A stretch of DNA of 64,000 bases from Haladaptatus sp. DJG-WS-42 (GTDB lineage Archaea > Halobacteriota > Halobacteria > Halobacteriales > Halococcaceae), in the NCBI RefSeq assembly GCF_037198285.1, contig NZ_CP147243.1, positions 2,658,422 to 2,722,421 of the forward strand, read 5' to 3'. The translations under genes and the position numbers were made by a program. How positions within the stretch are numbered: the first letter of the stretch is position 1; each line of letters opens with the position of its first letter. Below are positions 1-8,100 of the stretch, piece by piece. The notes below the pieces were generated by a model that made no database searches, was not told the DNA's origin, and was given only the letters and a program-made list of their open reading frames with translations.

Positions 1-426
1 CGCGAAGAAGAAAAGCCGACGATGCGCACCTTCCCCGCAGAGGGGTCAGGACTCGTCATCAAGACGGCAATTCCCGTCTACAGCCTCTGTGAGCACCATT
101 TACTTCCGTTCTACGGGACGGCCCACGTCGCGTATCGTCCCGGCGACGAGGTGGTTGGCCTCTCGAAACTCACGCGCTACGTGCGCTGGCAGTCGCGCAA
201 ACTCTCGATGCAAGAGCGTTTGACCCGCGAGATTGCAGACGGCCTCGCCGAGGAACTCGACGCCGAAGCAGTACTGGTCGAGATTTCAGCAAGCCACATG
301 TGCGAGGCCATGCGCGGCGTCGAAACCGAAACCGAGACGCGCACGAACGTCGTCGTTGGCGAGCCAACCGACCAAGAGCGCACCCAGTTCCAGAACGCCA
401 TCGACCGGGCAGAGGGCGGGCGATGA
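1..426 (+). CDS. folE: GTP cyclohydrolase I, 3' part of gene (5' end outside window)
   Basis: This enzyme converts GTP to 7,8-dihydroneopterin triphosphate, the first step toward 7-deazaguanine nucleosides. The frame is open from base 1, so the gene begins upstream; about 141 codons of a family of about 190-220 residues are present. The zinc-binding and active-site signatures are visible: SLCEHH (first Cys and His ligands) and HMCEAMRG (second Cys ligand). Its stop codon overlaps the ATG of queC (ATGA), so the two genes are translationally coupled. That context favours archaeosine (preQ0) synthesis over folate synthesis as the main role; this is inference from the neighbour. Confidence 0.93.
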   Translation, partial: REEEKPTMRTFPAEGSGLVIKTAIPVYSLCEHHLLPFYGTAHVAYRPGDEVVGLSKLTRYVRWQSRKLSMQERLTREIADGLAEELDAEAVLVEISASHMCEAMRGVETETETRTNVVVGEPTDQERTQFQNAIDRAEGGR

Positions 427-1115
427 GCCAGCCAAAAGCGGTCGTCCTCGTCTCCGGTGGGATGGACAGCGCCACCGCGGCCGCGGAAGCGAAGGCGCGG
501 GGCTACGACCTCTACTTCCTGCACACCTCCTACGGCCAGCGTACCGAAGGAAAGGAGTACGAGTGCGCCCGCAAACTCGCTGCGGATTTCGACGCGGCCG
601 ACTTCCTCCATATCGAGACGAGCCACCTCGCCCAGATTGGCGCGTCCGCGCTCACCGACGACGGTATCGACGTAGCCGACGCCGATTTAGACAGCGAAGA
701 GATTCCAGACACGTACGTGCCGTTTCGGAACGCAAACCTGCTCTCGATGGCCGTCTCCTACGCCGAAGCGAATGAGTGTGACGCCGTGTTCATCGGCGCA
801 CACAGCGAGGACTTCGCAGGGTATCCCGACTGTCGCCCCGAGTTCTTCGAGGCGTTTCAGACCGTCGCCGACGTGGGAACCAAACCGGATACCCAGATCT
901 CGCTCGAAGCACCGTTCGTCGAGTGGACGAAAACGGAGATTGCCGCCCACGGCGTCTCCCTCGATGTGCCGTTCGAGCACACGTGGAGCTGTTATAAGGA
1001 GAGTGCACCCGCCTGCGGTGTCTGTGATTCCTGTGCCATTCGGCTCAGAGCGTTCGAGGACGTCTCTGTCCGCGACCCAATTGAGTACGCAAAACGGCCA
1101 TCGTATCGAACCTAA
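423..1115 (+). CDS. queC: 7-cyano-7-deazaguanine (preQ0) synthase QueC
   Basis: QueC makes preQ0 from 7-carboxy-7-deazaguanine, ATP and ammonia; in archaea preQ0 is inserted into tRNA by ArcTGT to give archaeosine. The protein has 230 residues, normal for the family. The PP-loop SGGMDS lies at residues 11-16 and the C-terminal zinc site is Cys190, Cys198, Cys201 and Cys204. The ATG at 423 overlaps the folE stop, which selects this start over an in-frame ATG further upstream inside folE. QueD and QueE would be expected upstream of the window. Confidence 0.96.
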   Translation: MSQPKAVVLVSGGMDSATAAAEAKARGYDLYFLHTSYGQRTEGKEYECARKLAADFDAADFLHIETSHLAQIGASALTDDGIDVADADLDSEEIPDTYVPFRNANLLSMAVSYAEANECDAVFIGAHSEDFAGYPDCRPEFFEAFQTVADVGTKPDTQISLEAPFVEWTKTEIAAHGVSLDVPFEHTWSCYKESAPACGVCDSCAIRLRAFEDVSVRDPIEYAKRPSYRT

Positions 1116-1242
1116 GGCACGAAATTGCGCGATGGAATGAGGTATTGAGGTGGAAAGAAGGGTCTAGAGGCACTGACGAGCGGTCTCTCCACGAGCGTTC
1201 GTCAACCCTGCGAATGGACAGCCATGTGGTCTATACGGGTAC

Positions 1243-1392
1243 TCAGGCCTGTTGACCACGGATTCGTGCAGCTTCTGCAATTCCAGCATTTGCTGAACAG
1301 TGTGGACATGCGAGTATCCGACCACGTGAGTCAGCGAATACCTGGGCGAATCGTTTCGAGACGTGTGCATCGCAGTTGGTACAGGTTGGCAT
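1243..1392 (-). CDS. 49-residue zinc finger protein
   Basis: This short gene was found by translating the minus strand between queC and the Bat-like regulator. The product begins MPTCTNCDAHVSKRF and contains two CxxC knuckles (Cys4/Cys7 and Cys29/Cys32) separated by a basic and hydrophobic stretch, enough for one treble-clef or zinc-ribbon fold. Very small zinc fingers with the pattern CxxC-VSxxFxxVFxD-CxxC are common in haloarchaea (DUF7563-like, by recollection). The ATG and stop give exactly 50 codons. Function is unknown; nucleic-acid or protein binding is the usual guess. It is co-oriented with the regulator at 1462-3468, which lies upstream with a 69-base gap. Confidence 0.72.
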   Translation of the reverse strand: MPTCTNCDAHVSKRFAQVFADSRGRILACPHCSANAGIAEAARIRGQQA

Positions 1393-1461
1393 TGGTCTAC
1401 GTGGGGGATTGCAACGTGTGCCTCACCCACACCTAAACAAATGCCGGATGTGGACTAATTC

Positions 1462-3468
1462 TCACTCCCTTACTAGTGGGGGCTCTGTGGGTCGCTCGAA
1501 CAGCTCGGCGCACAGTTTTCGCTCTGCAGCGCGCAGGTGCTCGTGGAACGTCGAACGCGAAACGCCCATCGCCGTGGCGAGGTCGTCGCCGTTGACCGGC
1601 CGCGGCCAGTCGAAAAAGCCCGCGACGTACGCCCGCTGGAGCGTCGAAAGCTGGCGTTCGGTGAGCCGCTCTTTGAGCGACCCGACAAACTCCTGTTTCG
1701 TCGTCGGTCTGCGGTGGTGTTCGTGGTAGCTCACGAGTTCGGTGCCGGGATACTCCTGTTTCACCAACTCCACGAGTTGGCGGACGTTCGCCTCCTGTGG
1801 CAGCTCGATTTTCATTCGCCCACCCCCGTCGTAGGCGGTGATTTCCTGCGTTTTCGCCCCGTAGTTGGCGAGGTCAGTCACAATTGAATCGCCCGCGAGC
1901 GTGAGTTCGAACAGACTCTCGTCGTCCTCTGAGGCGACGAGTTGTACCGCCGCAATCTCTCGACACTCAGCGGCGGCCTCGGCGACCGCCTCCGGTTCTG
2001 CACCGCGAGCGGTGAAAAAGAGCACGAGCGAGTCGTCGGGCTGGTACATTGCCTGTTTGAAGTCGAGTTCGGCTCCGGTTTTCGCCGCAATCTCGACGAA
2101 AAACAGCGCCCGACTCTCGAACTCTAGCTCGATTTCCACGATGTTGTCCGCGGTGATGATTTTCTTGCTTTCGAGTGAGTTGATGCCGCTTGCGACGGCC
2201 CGACCCACGGATTCGAGGATGACGCGCTCTCGATTGTTGAACACGTCGTCGCGGTCTGTACACACCGTGAGCACGCCGTAGGTCACGTCATCGTAGACCA
2301 GTGGGATGGCCGCGACTTCGGTGACGCGCTTTGGGTAGCCGCGGCCAAAGCCTCGAACGCCCACGCGAGCGGTCTGCATGGTTCCGGTTTTGACGGCGCG
2401 GACGACCGGATTGCTCGCCGCGTCGGGGTCGTTTAGATCGACGCCGATGTCACCGACGGAGACGAGTGCCTCGCCCGACCACTGCGTCGGGACGACTTCG
2501 TCGGTTCCCACATCGACCTCGCCCACCCACGCATACACGTAGGGGTCTGCGCTCGCCAGTTGCTTACAGACGGTTTCCTCTATCTCCTCGCGGTTCACCG
2601 ACCGGACGAGTGTCTGGGTCACGTCTTGGACGAGCCCCTGCACGCGGTCGAGCAGGTCTGCTAAGTGCTCGCGCTCTCTCGCAAGCGCGAGTTCGGCCTC
2701 TTTGCGGGCTGTCACGTCGTTTTGGAAACCCACAAAGTAGCGAACCTCGCCATCTGCGTCTCGAATCGGCGCGATGTTCACGCGATTCCAGAACAGCTCG
2801 CCGTTTTTGCGGTAGTTTTTCACCTCGACGACGACTTCCTCTTCTGCGGCGATGGCCTCGCGCATGGCCGTCACGGCTGCTTGGTCTGAGTCCTCTCCCT
2901 GTAAGAATCGGCAGTTACGCCCGAGGATTTCCGCCTCGGTGTACCCCGTCATCTCCACGAACGAGTCGTTTACGTAACTCAGTGGATTGTCCGGCTGGGT
3001 CGCATCCGAGATGGCGATGCCGACCGGCGCTTCGTTCATTGCCCGTTCTTTGAGGCTGAGTTCGTCCGTCGGCGTCTCGAAGCGCGTTCGGTAAGCCCGC
3101 ACTGCCGCGAGCACGTCCGTTGCCAGCTCGGTCGTGTCCGTTTCCGCCGCGAGTCGATACTTCGTGACGCCAATCGCGGTGACGTGGCTCGCAAGCGCCT
3201 CGCTCGCCCCGTGCGAATAGACGATGAGCGGGAGGTGCTGGTCGAATTCGTTTACGGTCTGGACGACCGTCTCCGTGTCGCCAGCTGCCAACGGTGCGTC
3301 TGTAATCACACAATCAATCGCAGGAGAGAGTGCCGCTGAAACGTCGTTTTCCGTGGTCACGACGCGCACCGCTCCCACGTCCCGTTCGAGGGCTGTCGCA
3401 ACCGCGTCCGCAGTTTCCTCGCGTCCGATGTAGAGCACGCAAAGCCGCGAACTGTCCTGAGTACCCAT
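1462..3468 (-). CDS. Bat-like regulator: receiver-like, LOV/PAS, GAF and HTH_10 domains
   Basis: Product of 668 residues from the ATG at 3468; a start nine codons upstream is also possible. Order: degenerate receiver-like domain (about 8-125), LOV-type PAS (about 140-255), GAF (about 275-435), Bat-associated region, and C-terminal HTH_10 with FFDWPRP (about 610-660). This is the architecture of the bacterio-opsin activator Bat. The PAS domain carries the full LOV signature GRNCRFLQG with the photo-adduct Cys186, plus the flavin-contacting Asn residues in NGELFWN and the Gln in FVGFQND. It could therefore sense blue light directly. No opsin or carotenoid gene is adjacent, so its targets are unknown. 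Confidence 0.9.
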   Translation of the reverse strand: MGTQDSSRLCVLYIGREETADAVATALERDVGAVRVVTTENDVSAALSPAIDCVITDAPLAAGDTETVVQTVNEFDQHLPLIVYSHGASEALASHVTAIGVTKYRLAAETDTTELATDVLAAVRAYRTRFETPTDELSLKERAMNEAPVGIAISDATQPDNPLSYVNDSFVEMTGYTEAEILGRNCRFLQGEDSDQAAVTAMREAIAAEEEVVVEVKNYRKNGELFWNRVNIAPIRDADGEVRYFVGFQNDVTARKEAELALAREREHLADLLDRVQGLVQDVTQTLVRSVNREEIEETVCKQLASADPYVYAWVGEVDVGTDEVVPTQWSGEALVSVGDIGVDLNDPDAASNPVVRAVKTGTMQTARVGVRGFGRGYPKRVTEVAAIPLVYDDVTYGVLTVCTDRDDVFNNRERVILESVGRAVASGINSLESKKIITADNIVEIELEFESRALFFVEIAAKTGAELDFKQAMYQPDDSLVLFFTARGAEPEAVAEAAAECREIAAVQLVASEDDESLFELTLAGDSIVTDLANYGAKTQEITAYDGGGRMKIELPQEANVRQLVELVKQEYPGTELVSYHEHHRRPTTKQEFVGSLKERLTERQLSTLQRAYVAGFFDWPRPVNGDDLATAMGVSRSTFHEHLRAAERKLCAELFERPTEPPLVRE

Positions 3469-3510
3469 AGCAGTGACTCGGTTCCGGCCGTGCAAATAGG
3501 TATGGCACGG

Positions 3511-3612
3511 TCAGACGAACTTGAGATAGAGCAGGCCTAAAAACAGCCAATAGCCGACGATAGCGGCAAGAATGAGCAGAATAACCCCGACATCTTCCAC
3601 CATGCGGTGCAT
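3511..3612 (-). CDS. 33-residue single-span membrane protein
   Basis: Small gene found by reading the minus strand just upstream of the Bat-like regulator. The product is MHRMVEDVGVILLILAAIVG followed by YWLFLGLLYLKFV, one strongly hydrophobic helix with a short charged N-terminus. A second ATG (codon 4) is an alternative start. The 42-base gap to the regulator start suggests possible co-transcription. The mix of aromatic and aliphatic residues and a clean stop support a real micro-protein, but no family is recognised and function is unknown. Confidence 0.55.
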   Translation of the reverse strand: MHRMVEDVGVILLILAAIVGYWLFLGLLYLKFV

Positions 3613-3845
3613 ATCTCAGATGTACTCAACTTACCACATTAGTTACGAACCACTTTCACGAGACCCAATACTCATCAATGCGGTTACACACAGATTACAC
3701 CCGAGGCAGTGATGGCCTAGCCGACGTCCACCATTGGCGCACACGCTCGCTTGCGATGTCGGTGTCCACCGCCAACGTCTTGTGCACGCTGTGGCTCCGT
3801 TAATTTCCCATTTCCGTGGAGCATCGACCGCCGTCTGCGGCTTTT

Positions 3846-4457
3846 TCACTCACTTGCTTCGACTACCTGCTCGTAGGCGAACAGCGGTGCGGCGAACACT
3901 GCCTGGAACTGTGCGGTTGCCTGCTCGGGGTTTTCTGCGAGCAACCTGATACGCTCTGCCTGCCGCCCCGCCAATTCGCGGCGAAGGTCTGGGAGTGTCG
4001 TCTCCCCGCCGGAAATCCGGTCGCTGTCGCCGAGGACGAGCAGAAGGTCGTCGACGCCGTCTAACTCCTCGGTCAGGTGGGCGAACGTCGCGCCCGTCCC
4101 CGCCTCGTTTGGCGCGTAGGCGAACAGCAAGCGGGCGTTGTGAATAATCTCCGAGGCCTCCTCGTGGAGGTTCGTCTCGGTTCCCACCTTTCGTAGGTCA
4201 AGCTCGACGCCAACGACGTAGACTGCGGGCCCATCGGGAAGTTCGCCCGCCGCCTCATGGAGGGCGTCGAGCACCGGGCCGAACACGATTTCGAAGCGGT
4301 CGTCGTCCATCCGCAAGAGATCTGCGCCAATCGCGTCCGCCCGGTCTTGATTCGGCGTGAGCAACGCGGCCACCTGTGGCGACACTGTTGCCTCGGCCGT
4401 CGGGTCGTCCTCCGCGAACGTCACGCCCGTATTCGAAAGCAGGGAGTCCTCGGACAT
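3846..4457 (-). CDS. Haloarchaeal protein of unknown function (possibly DUF5821)
   Basis: Product of 203 residues, acidic and soluble with no membrane segment. The ATG at 4457 (MSEDSLL) is preferred over an upstream ATG because the intervening residues are basic and unlike the rest. Central beta-alpha stretches such as AVYVVGVELDL and DLLLVLGDSDR give it the look of a Rossmann-like or RecA-like fold, but no Walker motif is present. I recall a similar haloarchaeal family, DUF5821, without being able to check it. It is divergent from the RadA-like/PolB2 cassette and shares the 200-base intergenic region with it, so common regulation is possible. Confidence 0.75.
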   Translation of the reverse strand: MSEDSLLSNTGVTFAEDDPTAEATVSPQVAALLTPNQDRADAIGADLLRMDDDRFEIVFGPVLDALHEAAGELPDGPAVYVVGVELDLRKVGTETNLHEEASEIIHNARLLFAYAPNEAGTGATFAHLTEELDGVDDLLLVLGDSDRISGGETTLPDLRRELAGRQAERIRLLAENPEQATAQFQAVFAAPLFAYEQVVEASE

Positions 4458-4660
4458 GGTACAGCGTTCACTGTCGAGCGGTAAAATCATACACCTTCGC
4501 TGAAACTTCACTTCCGGCACGCGACTTTCCGTGCTAGCGATCTAAAACCCACAGACTGCGGGCCACCGTTTGCCACAACCGTCTCCACTTTCACTTTCAC
4601 CGTGGTTGGATGGGTCGCCATTATCCCACTCTTCGCCGACTGTTCAGCTAGGAAACACGC

Positions 4661-5332
4661 ATGACTGCTGGCTCTCACTCCTCGGCGCTGCCCTCGCTCG
4701 GGGACGGCGTGACACAGTTACACCGTCCCGCGGGGCGTTCGCTCGCGCTCCCACAACTCGTCGTTAACGACCTGCTCACCGGCGACGGCGAGACGTTTTG
4801 GGTCGATACCCGCGAGACGGCGACGACTTACGCGCTCTCCGACCTCGCCCCGAGCGAACGCACCCTTCGCGGCGTCCACATCGCGCGGGCCTTTACCGCC
4901 TACCAGCACCACACGCTCGTCTGCAAACTCGTCGCGCAGGCCACGCCCGAAACGAACCTGCTCGTCGTCCCCGAAATCGACGCACTGTACGCCGACGATG
5001 ACGTGCCCGAGTACGAGGGCGAAGACTTGCTCACGGCGTCGTTGACCATCCTGCGCGAACTCGCCACGTCGCTCGGCGTTCGCGTGCTCGTCACGTCGGC
5101 AGGAACCCACCTCTCACAGCTCGTCGCAGCCCATGCAGACACGGAAATCACGTGTACAGAAACCGCTCTCGGCTTCCACTACGAAGCGCCCGACTTCGAG
5201 ACGCTCGTCTACTGGGGCGACGGCTTTTGGCAAACGACGATTCCGTACTGGGTTGAACTATTTGGCACAGTCGACGAGTTCGACCCCGTCATCGCCGCCG
5301 CCGACAACGGCTGGTTCGACGCGGAGGCCTGA
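4661..5332 (+). CDS. RadA/RecA-fold protein with degraded P-loop, first gene of PolB2 cassette
   Basis: Product of 223 residues resembling the ATPase core of RadA/KaiC proteins. The segment RPAGRSLALPQLVVN (22-36) aligns with the Walker A region of RadA, but the first glycine is missing and Arg26 replaces the P-loop lysine. The hydrophobic strand LLVVPEIDAL (100-109) matches the Walker B position, and GVHIARAF (71-78) resembles the RadA segment before it. ATP hydrolysis is therefore doubtful. It lies 3 bases upstream of the next gene and then PolB2. A RecA-fold accessory subunit beside an atypical polymerase recalls bacterial ImuA; that parallel is inference. Confidence 0.75.
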   Translation: MTAGSHSSALPSLGDGVTQLHRPAGRSLALPQLVVNDLLTGDGETFWVDTRETATTYALSDLAPSERTLRGVHIARAFTAYQHHTLVCKLVAQATPETNLLVVPEIDALYADDDVPEYEGEDLLTASLTILRELATSLGVRVLVTSAGTHLSQLVAAHADTEITCTETALGFHYEAPDFETLVYWGDGFWQTTIPYWVELFGTVDEFDPVIAAADNGWFDAEA

Positions 5333-5335
5333 GCC

Positions 5336-5620
5336 ATGGGCCGGACGAACCCAACCTATCGACAGTTTCTCCGGCGCTACGAAACGCGCATGGCTCCCTT
5401 CCGCCGGGCGCTCAGAGCCGACGCACAGCCGCATTTCGACCGTCTGCTCGCTCGCGCCGATGAGTACGCTGACGCCGCGGGCTACCTGAACGCCCCCGAC
5501 CCGGAGCGCGCCATTCTCTTCTCGATGTTGCTCTCACAAGAACGCGAACTCACCACGCTACGCCGTGAACTCGACGCGCTGCGCGACCACCACGCAACCC
5601 ACTCAGATCACGAGCGATGA
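5336..5620 (+). CDS. 94-residue conserved protein of the PolB2 cassette
   Basis: Starts MGRTNPTYRQFLRRYETRM and is rich in Arg and Glu throughout, with a predicted helical C-terminus (LSQERELTTLRRELDALRD) that could form a coiled coil. The family is known to me only as a haloarchaeal protein of unknown function (DUF8156-like, from memory). It is 3 bases after the RadA-like gene and overlaps the PolB2 start by ATGA, so the three genes form one tightly coupled operon. A bridging role between the RecA-fold protein and the polymerase is a plausible but untested inference. Confidence 0.8.
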   Translation: MGRTNPTYRQFLRRYETRMAPFRRALRADAQPHFDRLLARADEYADAAGYLNAPDPERAILFSMLLSQERELTTLRRELDALRDHHATHSDHER

Positions 5621-7728
5621 CGTTCACCATTGACTTCCTCGGAGACGAGGTGGTCGAGTGGCGAAAAACTCCTGACGCTGTTGCGGCAACGCGAGTCACC
5701 GAGTACCACCCGCGCATCTACGTGGCTGGCCCGACAGACGCCCGCGACTGGTTGGAAGCGCGTCTCCGCACAGACCCGAAAGTTGCGCATCTCTGCACCA
5801 AGCAGTGGCGACTTGACTTGCGCTCGGCCACCCCCGACTCGGTTCTCCGCGTCGATATCGAACGAATCGACGACGTCCAGCCGCTCGCCTGTGAACTCAG
5901 ACACACCCACGAACGAGGGCGGTTCGCACCGGGGACGTTCCGGCTGTTCAACGTCGATTTCGCCCCGCAGTTTCGCTACTGTCTTGAGGAGGACGTTGAC
6001 CCGACGCCCGCCCATCCGCTTTCGACGTTCTCGATTCGGCTCTCCGAAAAGGCGCTCGCAGACGGCGACCTCTCGCACATCATCATCGACGGCGAAGACG
6101 TGAAAGGGGCTGAATCGGCGGTTTTACAGGCGCTCAGCCACCGTCTCGACCGCGCCGACCCGGACGTACTCGTCGTGAGCAACGGTGACGTGATTCCCCT
6201 CCTTGGACGGAAAGCCGAGGAACACGACGTGTCACTCTCGCTCGGCCGATTGCCGGGGTGGTCGCAGCTCGCGGGCGAAAACACCTATCAGAGCTACGGG
6301 CAGGTCGGTTTCTCTGCGGCCAGATACACCGTCCCCGGCCGGGTCGTCCTCGACACGTCGAACAGTTTTCTCTGGTCGAAATCGAGCCTCGACGGCTTGC
6401 TCGACCTCGTCCACCGGTCGTGGCGACCCTTACAGGAAACTGGCTGGGGAAGCATCGGAACCATCCTCACGTCCATCCAGATTCGAGAGGCGCTTTCCCG
6501 GGGCGTCCTCATCCCGTGGAACAAGTGGGACCCAGAGCAGTTCAAAGACGTGCGCACCCTCCATGCCGCAGACCGTGGCGGCTTCATCTTCGAACCTCGA
6601 GTTGGCCTCCACGAAAACGTCTACGAGGTGGACTTCGCCTCCCTGTACCCGACCATCATCTGTCGGCACAACATCAGCCCGGAGACGGTCTGCTGTCCGT
6701 GCGACCGCGAACACGCTGTCGTCCCCGAACTCGGCTACGAACTCTGTGACCGCCCGGGCTTTCTCCCCGAGGTACTCCAACCGATTCTCGACGACAGAGC
6801 GGAATTCAAAGCCCGTCTCGCGCAGAACCCATCCGAGGACGAACGCGCCTCGCTCGAAGCGCGCTCCAGCGCGCTCAAGTGGATTCTCGTCACGTGTTTT
6901 GGTTATCAGGGCTACCGAAACGCCAAATTCGGACGCATCGAGTGTCACGAAGCCCTCAACGCCTACGCCCGCGACATCCTCCTCCGGTCGAAAGTCCACC
7001 TCGAACGCGCGGGTTGGAACATCGTCCACGGCATCGTCGATAGCCTCTGGGTCACTGCCCGCGACCCCGCACCGACGCCAATCGAGGAGGTGGCGCAGAC
7101 GGTTTCAGACGATATCGGCATTCGTCTCGAATTCGAGAACCACTACGACTGGGTCTGTTTCGTGCCGAGACGCGGCGCTCCGGGCGGGGCACTCACCAAA
7201 TACTTCGGGAAGATTGCGGACGAAGACGCGTTCAAAATTCGGGGTATCGAAGCCCGCCAGCGGAGCACGCCCGCGTTCGTCCGCGAGGTGCAGTCAGACT
7301 TGCTCGACACCCTCGACAGCCACCGCGACGCGGCGGCCGTCTGCGACCGCCTCCGCCAGCATCTCCGCGTGCTTCGTCAGGGTGACGTAGACCCAAAATC
7401 GCTCGTCATCAGAAAGCGCGTCTCGAAGCCACTCGCGGGCTACAGCCAACGTACCCACACCGTCTCCGCGCTTCAGCGATACGCCAACCACGGCATGGCG
7501 CGAAATCCCGGCCAAGACGTGCGCTACGTCGTGGTGAACGACGGCGCGCGCTCAGCAGAACGCGTCCGCCTGCATTTTGAAGAGTGCGACAGCTACGACG
7601 CCGACTACTACGAAACGCTCCTCATTCGCGCCACAGAGAGCGTCGTCTCACCGCTCGGCTGGAATCGAGAACGAATCAGGCGCTACCTACGGGGTGATCG
7701 ACAACTCGGCCTTTCAGCGTTCGACTAA
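5617..7728 (+). CDS. polB2: Family B DNA polymerase, PolB2 type, with altered motif C
   Basis: Product of 703 residues, shorter than replicative archaeal PolB. Motif A is intact (VDFASLYPTII, Asp339). Motif B is recognisable from Lys421 but has TCFGY in place of NSxYG. Motif C reads HGIVDSLWV: the usual DTD is IVD, keeping only Asp475. The exonuclease II region has NGDVIPLL (189-196), which lacks the second acidic residue of NGDNFD. Archaeal PolB2 proteins were described as inactivated, though a Sulfolobus member was later reported to have lesion-related activity. Translational coupling to the two upstream genes suggests one complex, perhaps acting in damage tolerance. Confidence 0.92.
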   Translation: MTFTIDFLGDEVVEWRKTPDAVAATRVTEYHPRIYVAGPTDARDWLEARLRTDPKVAHLCTKQWRLDLRSATPDSVLRVDIERIDDVQPLACELRHTHERGRFAPGTFRLFNVDFAPQFRYCLEEDVDPTPAHPLSTFSIRLSEKALADGDLSHIIIDGEDVKGAESAVLQALSHRLDRADPDVLVVSNGDVIPLLGRKAEEHDVSLSLGRLPGWSQLAGENTYQSYGQVGFSAARYTVPGRVVLDTSNSFLWSKSSLDGLLDLVHRSWRPLQETGWGSIGTILTSIQIREALSRGVLIPWNKWDPEQFKDVRTLHAADRGGFIFEPRVGLHENVYEVDFASLYPTIICRHNISPETVCCPCDREHAVVPELGYELCDRPGFLPEVLQPILDDRAEFKARLAQNPSEDERASLEARSSALKWILVTCFGYQGYRNAKFGRIECHEALNAYARDILLRSKVHLERAGWNIVHGIVDSLWVTARDPAPTPIEEVAQTVSDDIGIRLEFENHYDWVCFVPRRGAPGGALTKYFGKIADEDAFKIRGIEARQRSTPAFVREVQSDLLDTLDSHRDAAAVCDRLRQHLRVLRQGDVDPKSLVIRKRVSKPLAGYSQRTHTVSALQRYANHGMARNPGQDVRYVVVNDGARSAERVRLHFEECDSYDADYYETLLIRATESVVSPLGWNRERIRRYLRGDRQLGLSAFD

Positions 7729-7746
7729 CTCTCCTTCTTTGCCGTG

Positions 7747-8058
7747 TTAGCGCGTCTCGCCGGGATACTCCACGTCTTCGCCCGCCCCATCGAGCGCCAT
7801 GTGGAGCGTGTCGTTGGTTTCGACCGCATCGAGGCCGTCTACGGCGGTGATCGCTTTCACGTCCTCGTGGTCTGCGACGATTTTGAGGCCGCCCGTCGAG
7901 AGGCGCTTTTTCACCTCGCCGCCTTCGGATTCGACGGCGGCGGCGACGCGTTCGAGATCGCCATCCGTGTGCGCGTCCGGAAGTCTGAGGATGAGCGTGA
8001 TGGTCTCACCAGCATGTGGCTCCTCGATGATGGCTCGGACGGGCCGTGAGAGGTACAT
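7747..8058 (-). CDS. 103-residue haloarchaeal protein of unknown function
   Basis: Compact acidic protein with alternating strands and helices (TITLILRLPDA, ERVAAAVESEGGEVKKRL, GLKIVADHEDVKAI), consistent with a ferredoxin-like alpha-beta sandwich such as ACT or protease-propeptide folds. It has no cysteines, signal peptide or membrane span. It converges with PolB2, leaving an 18-base gap. No family could be named with certainty and no function is assigned. Confidence 0.75.
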   Translation of the reverse strand: MYLSRPVRAIIEEPHAGETITLILRLPDAHTDGDLERVAAAVESEGGEVKKRLSTGGLKIVADHEDVKAITAVDGLDAVETNDTLHMALDGAGEDVEYPGETR

Positions 8059-8100
8059 GGCTGGTGGTACGCACTCGGACGTAATCAGTTCCCCTTTCTC

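Noticed and set aside
3613-3845. Minus-strand frame of 68 codons between the micro-protein and the 203-residue protein
   Set aside because: The translation is Arg/Trp/Cys-rich without pattern or domain; no convincing start signal.
6203-7390. Plus-strand open frame of about 395 codons inside the polymerase gene
   Set aside because: It is the shifted frame of PolB2, Ser/Arg/Thr-rich and domainless; the polymerase motifs are all in the other frame.
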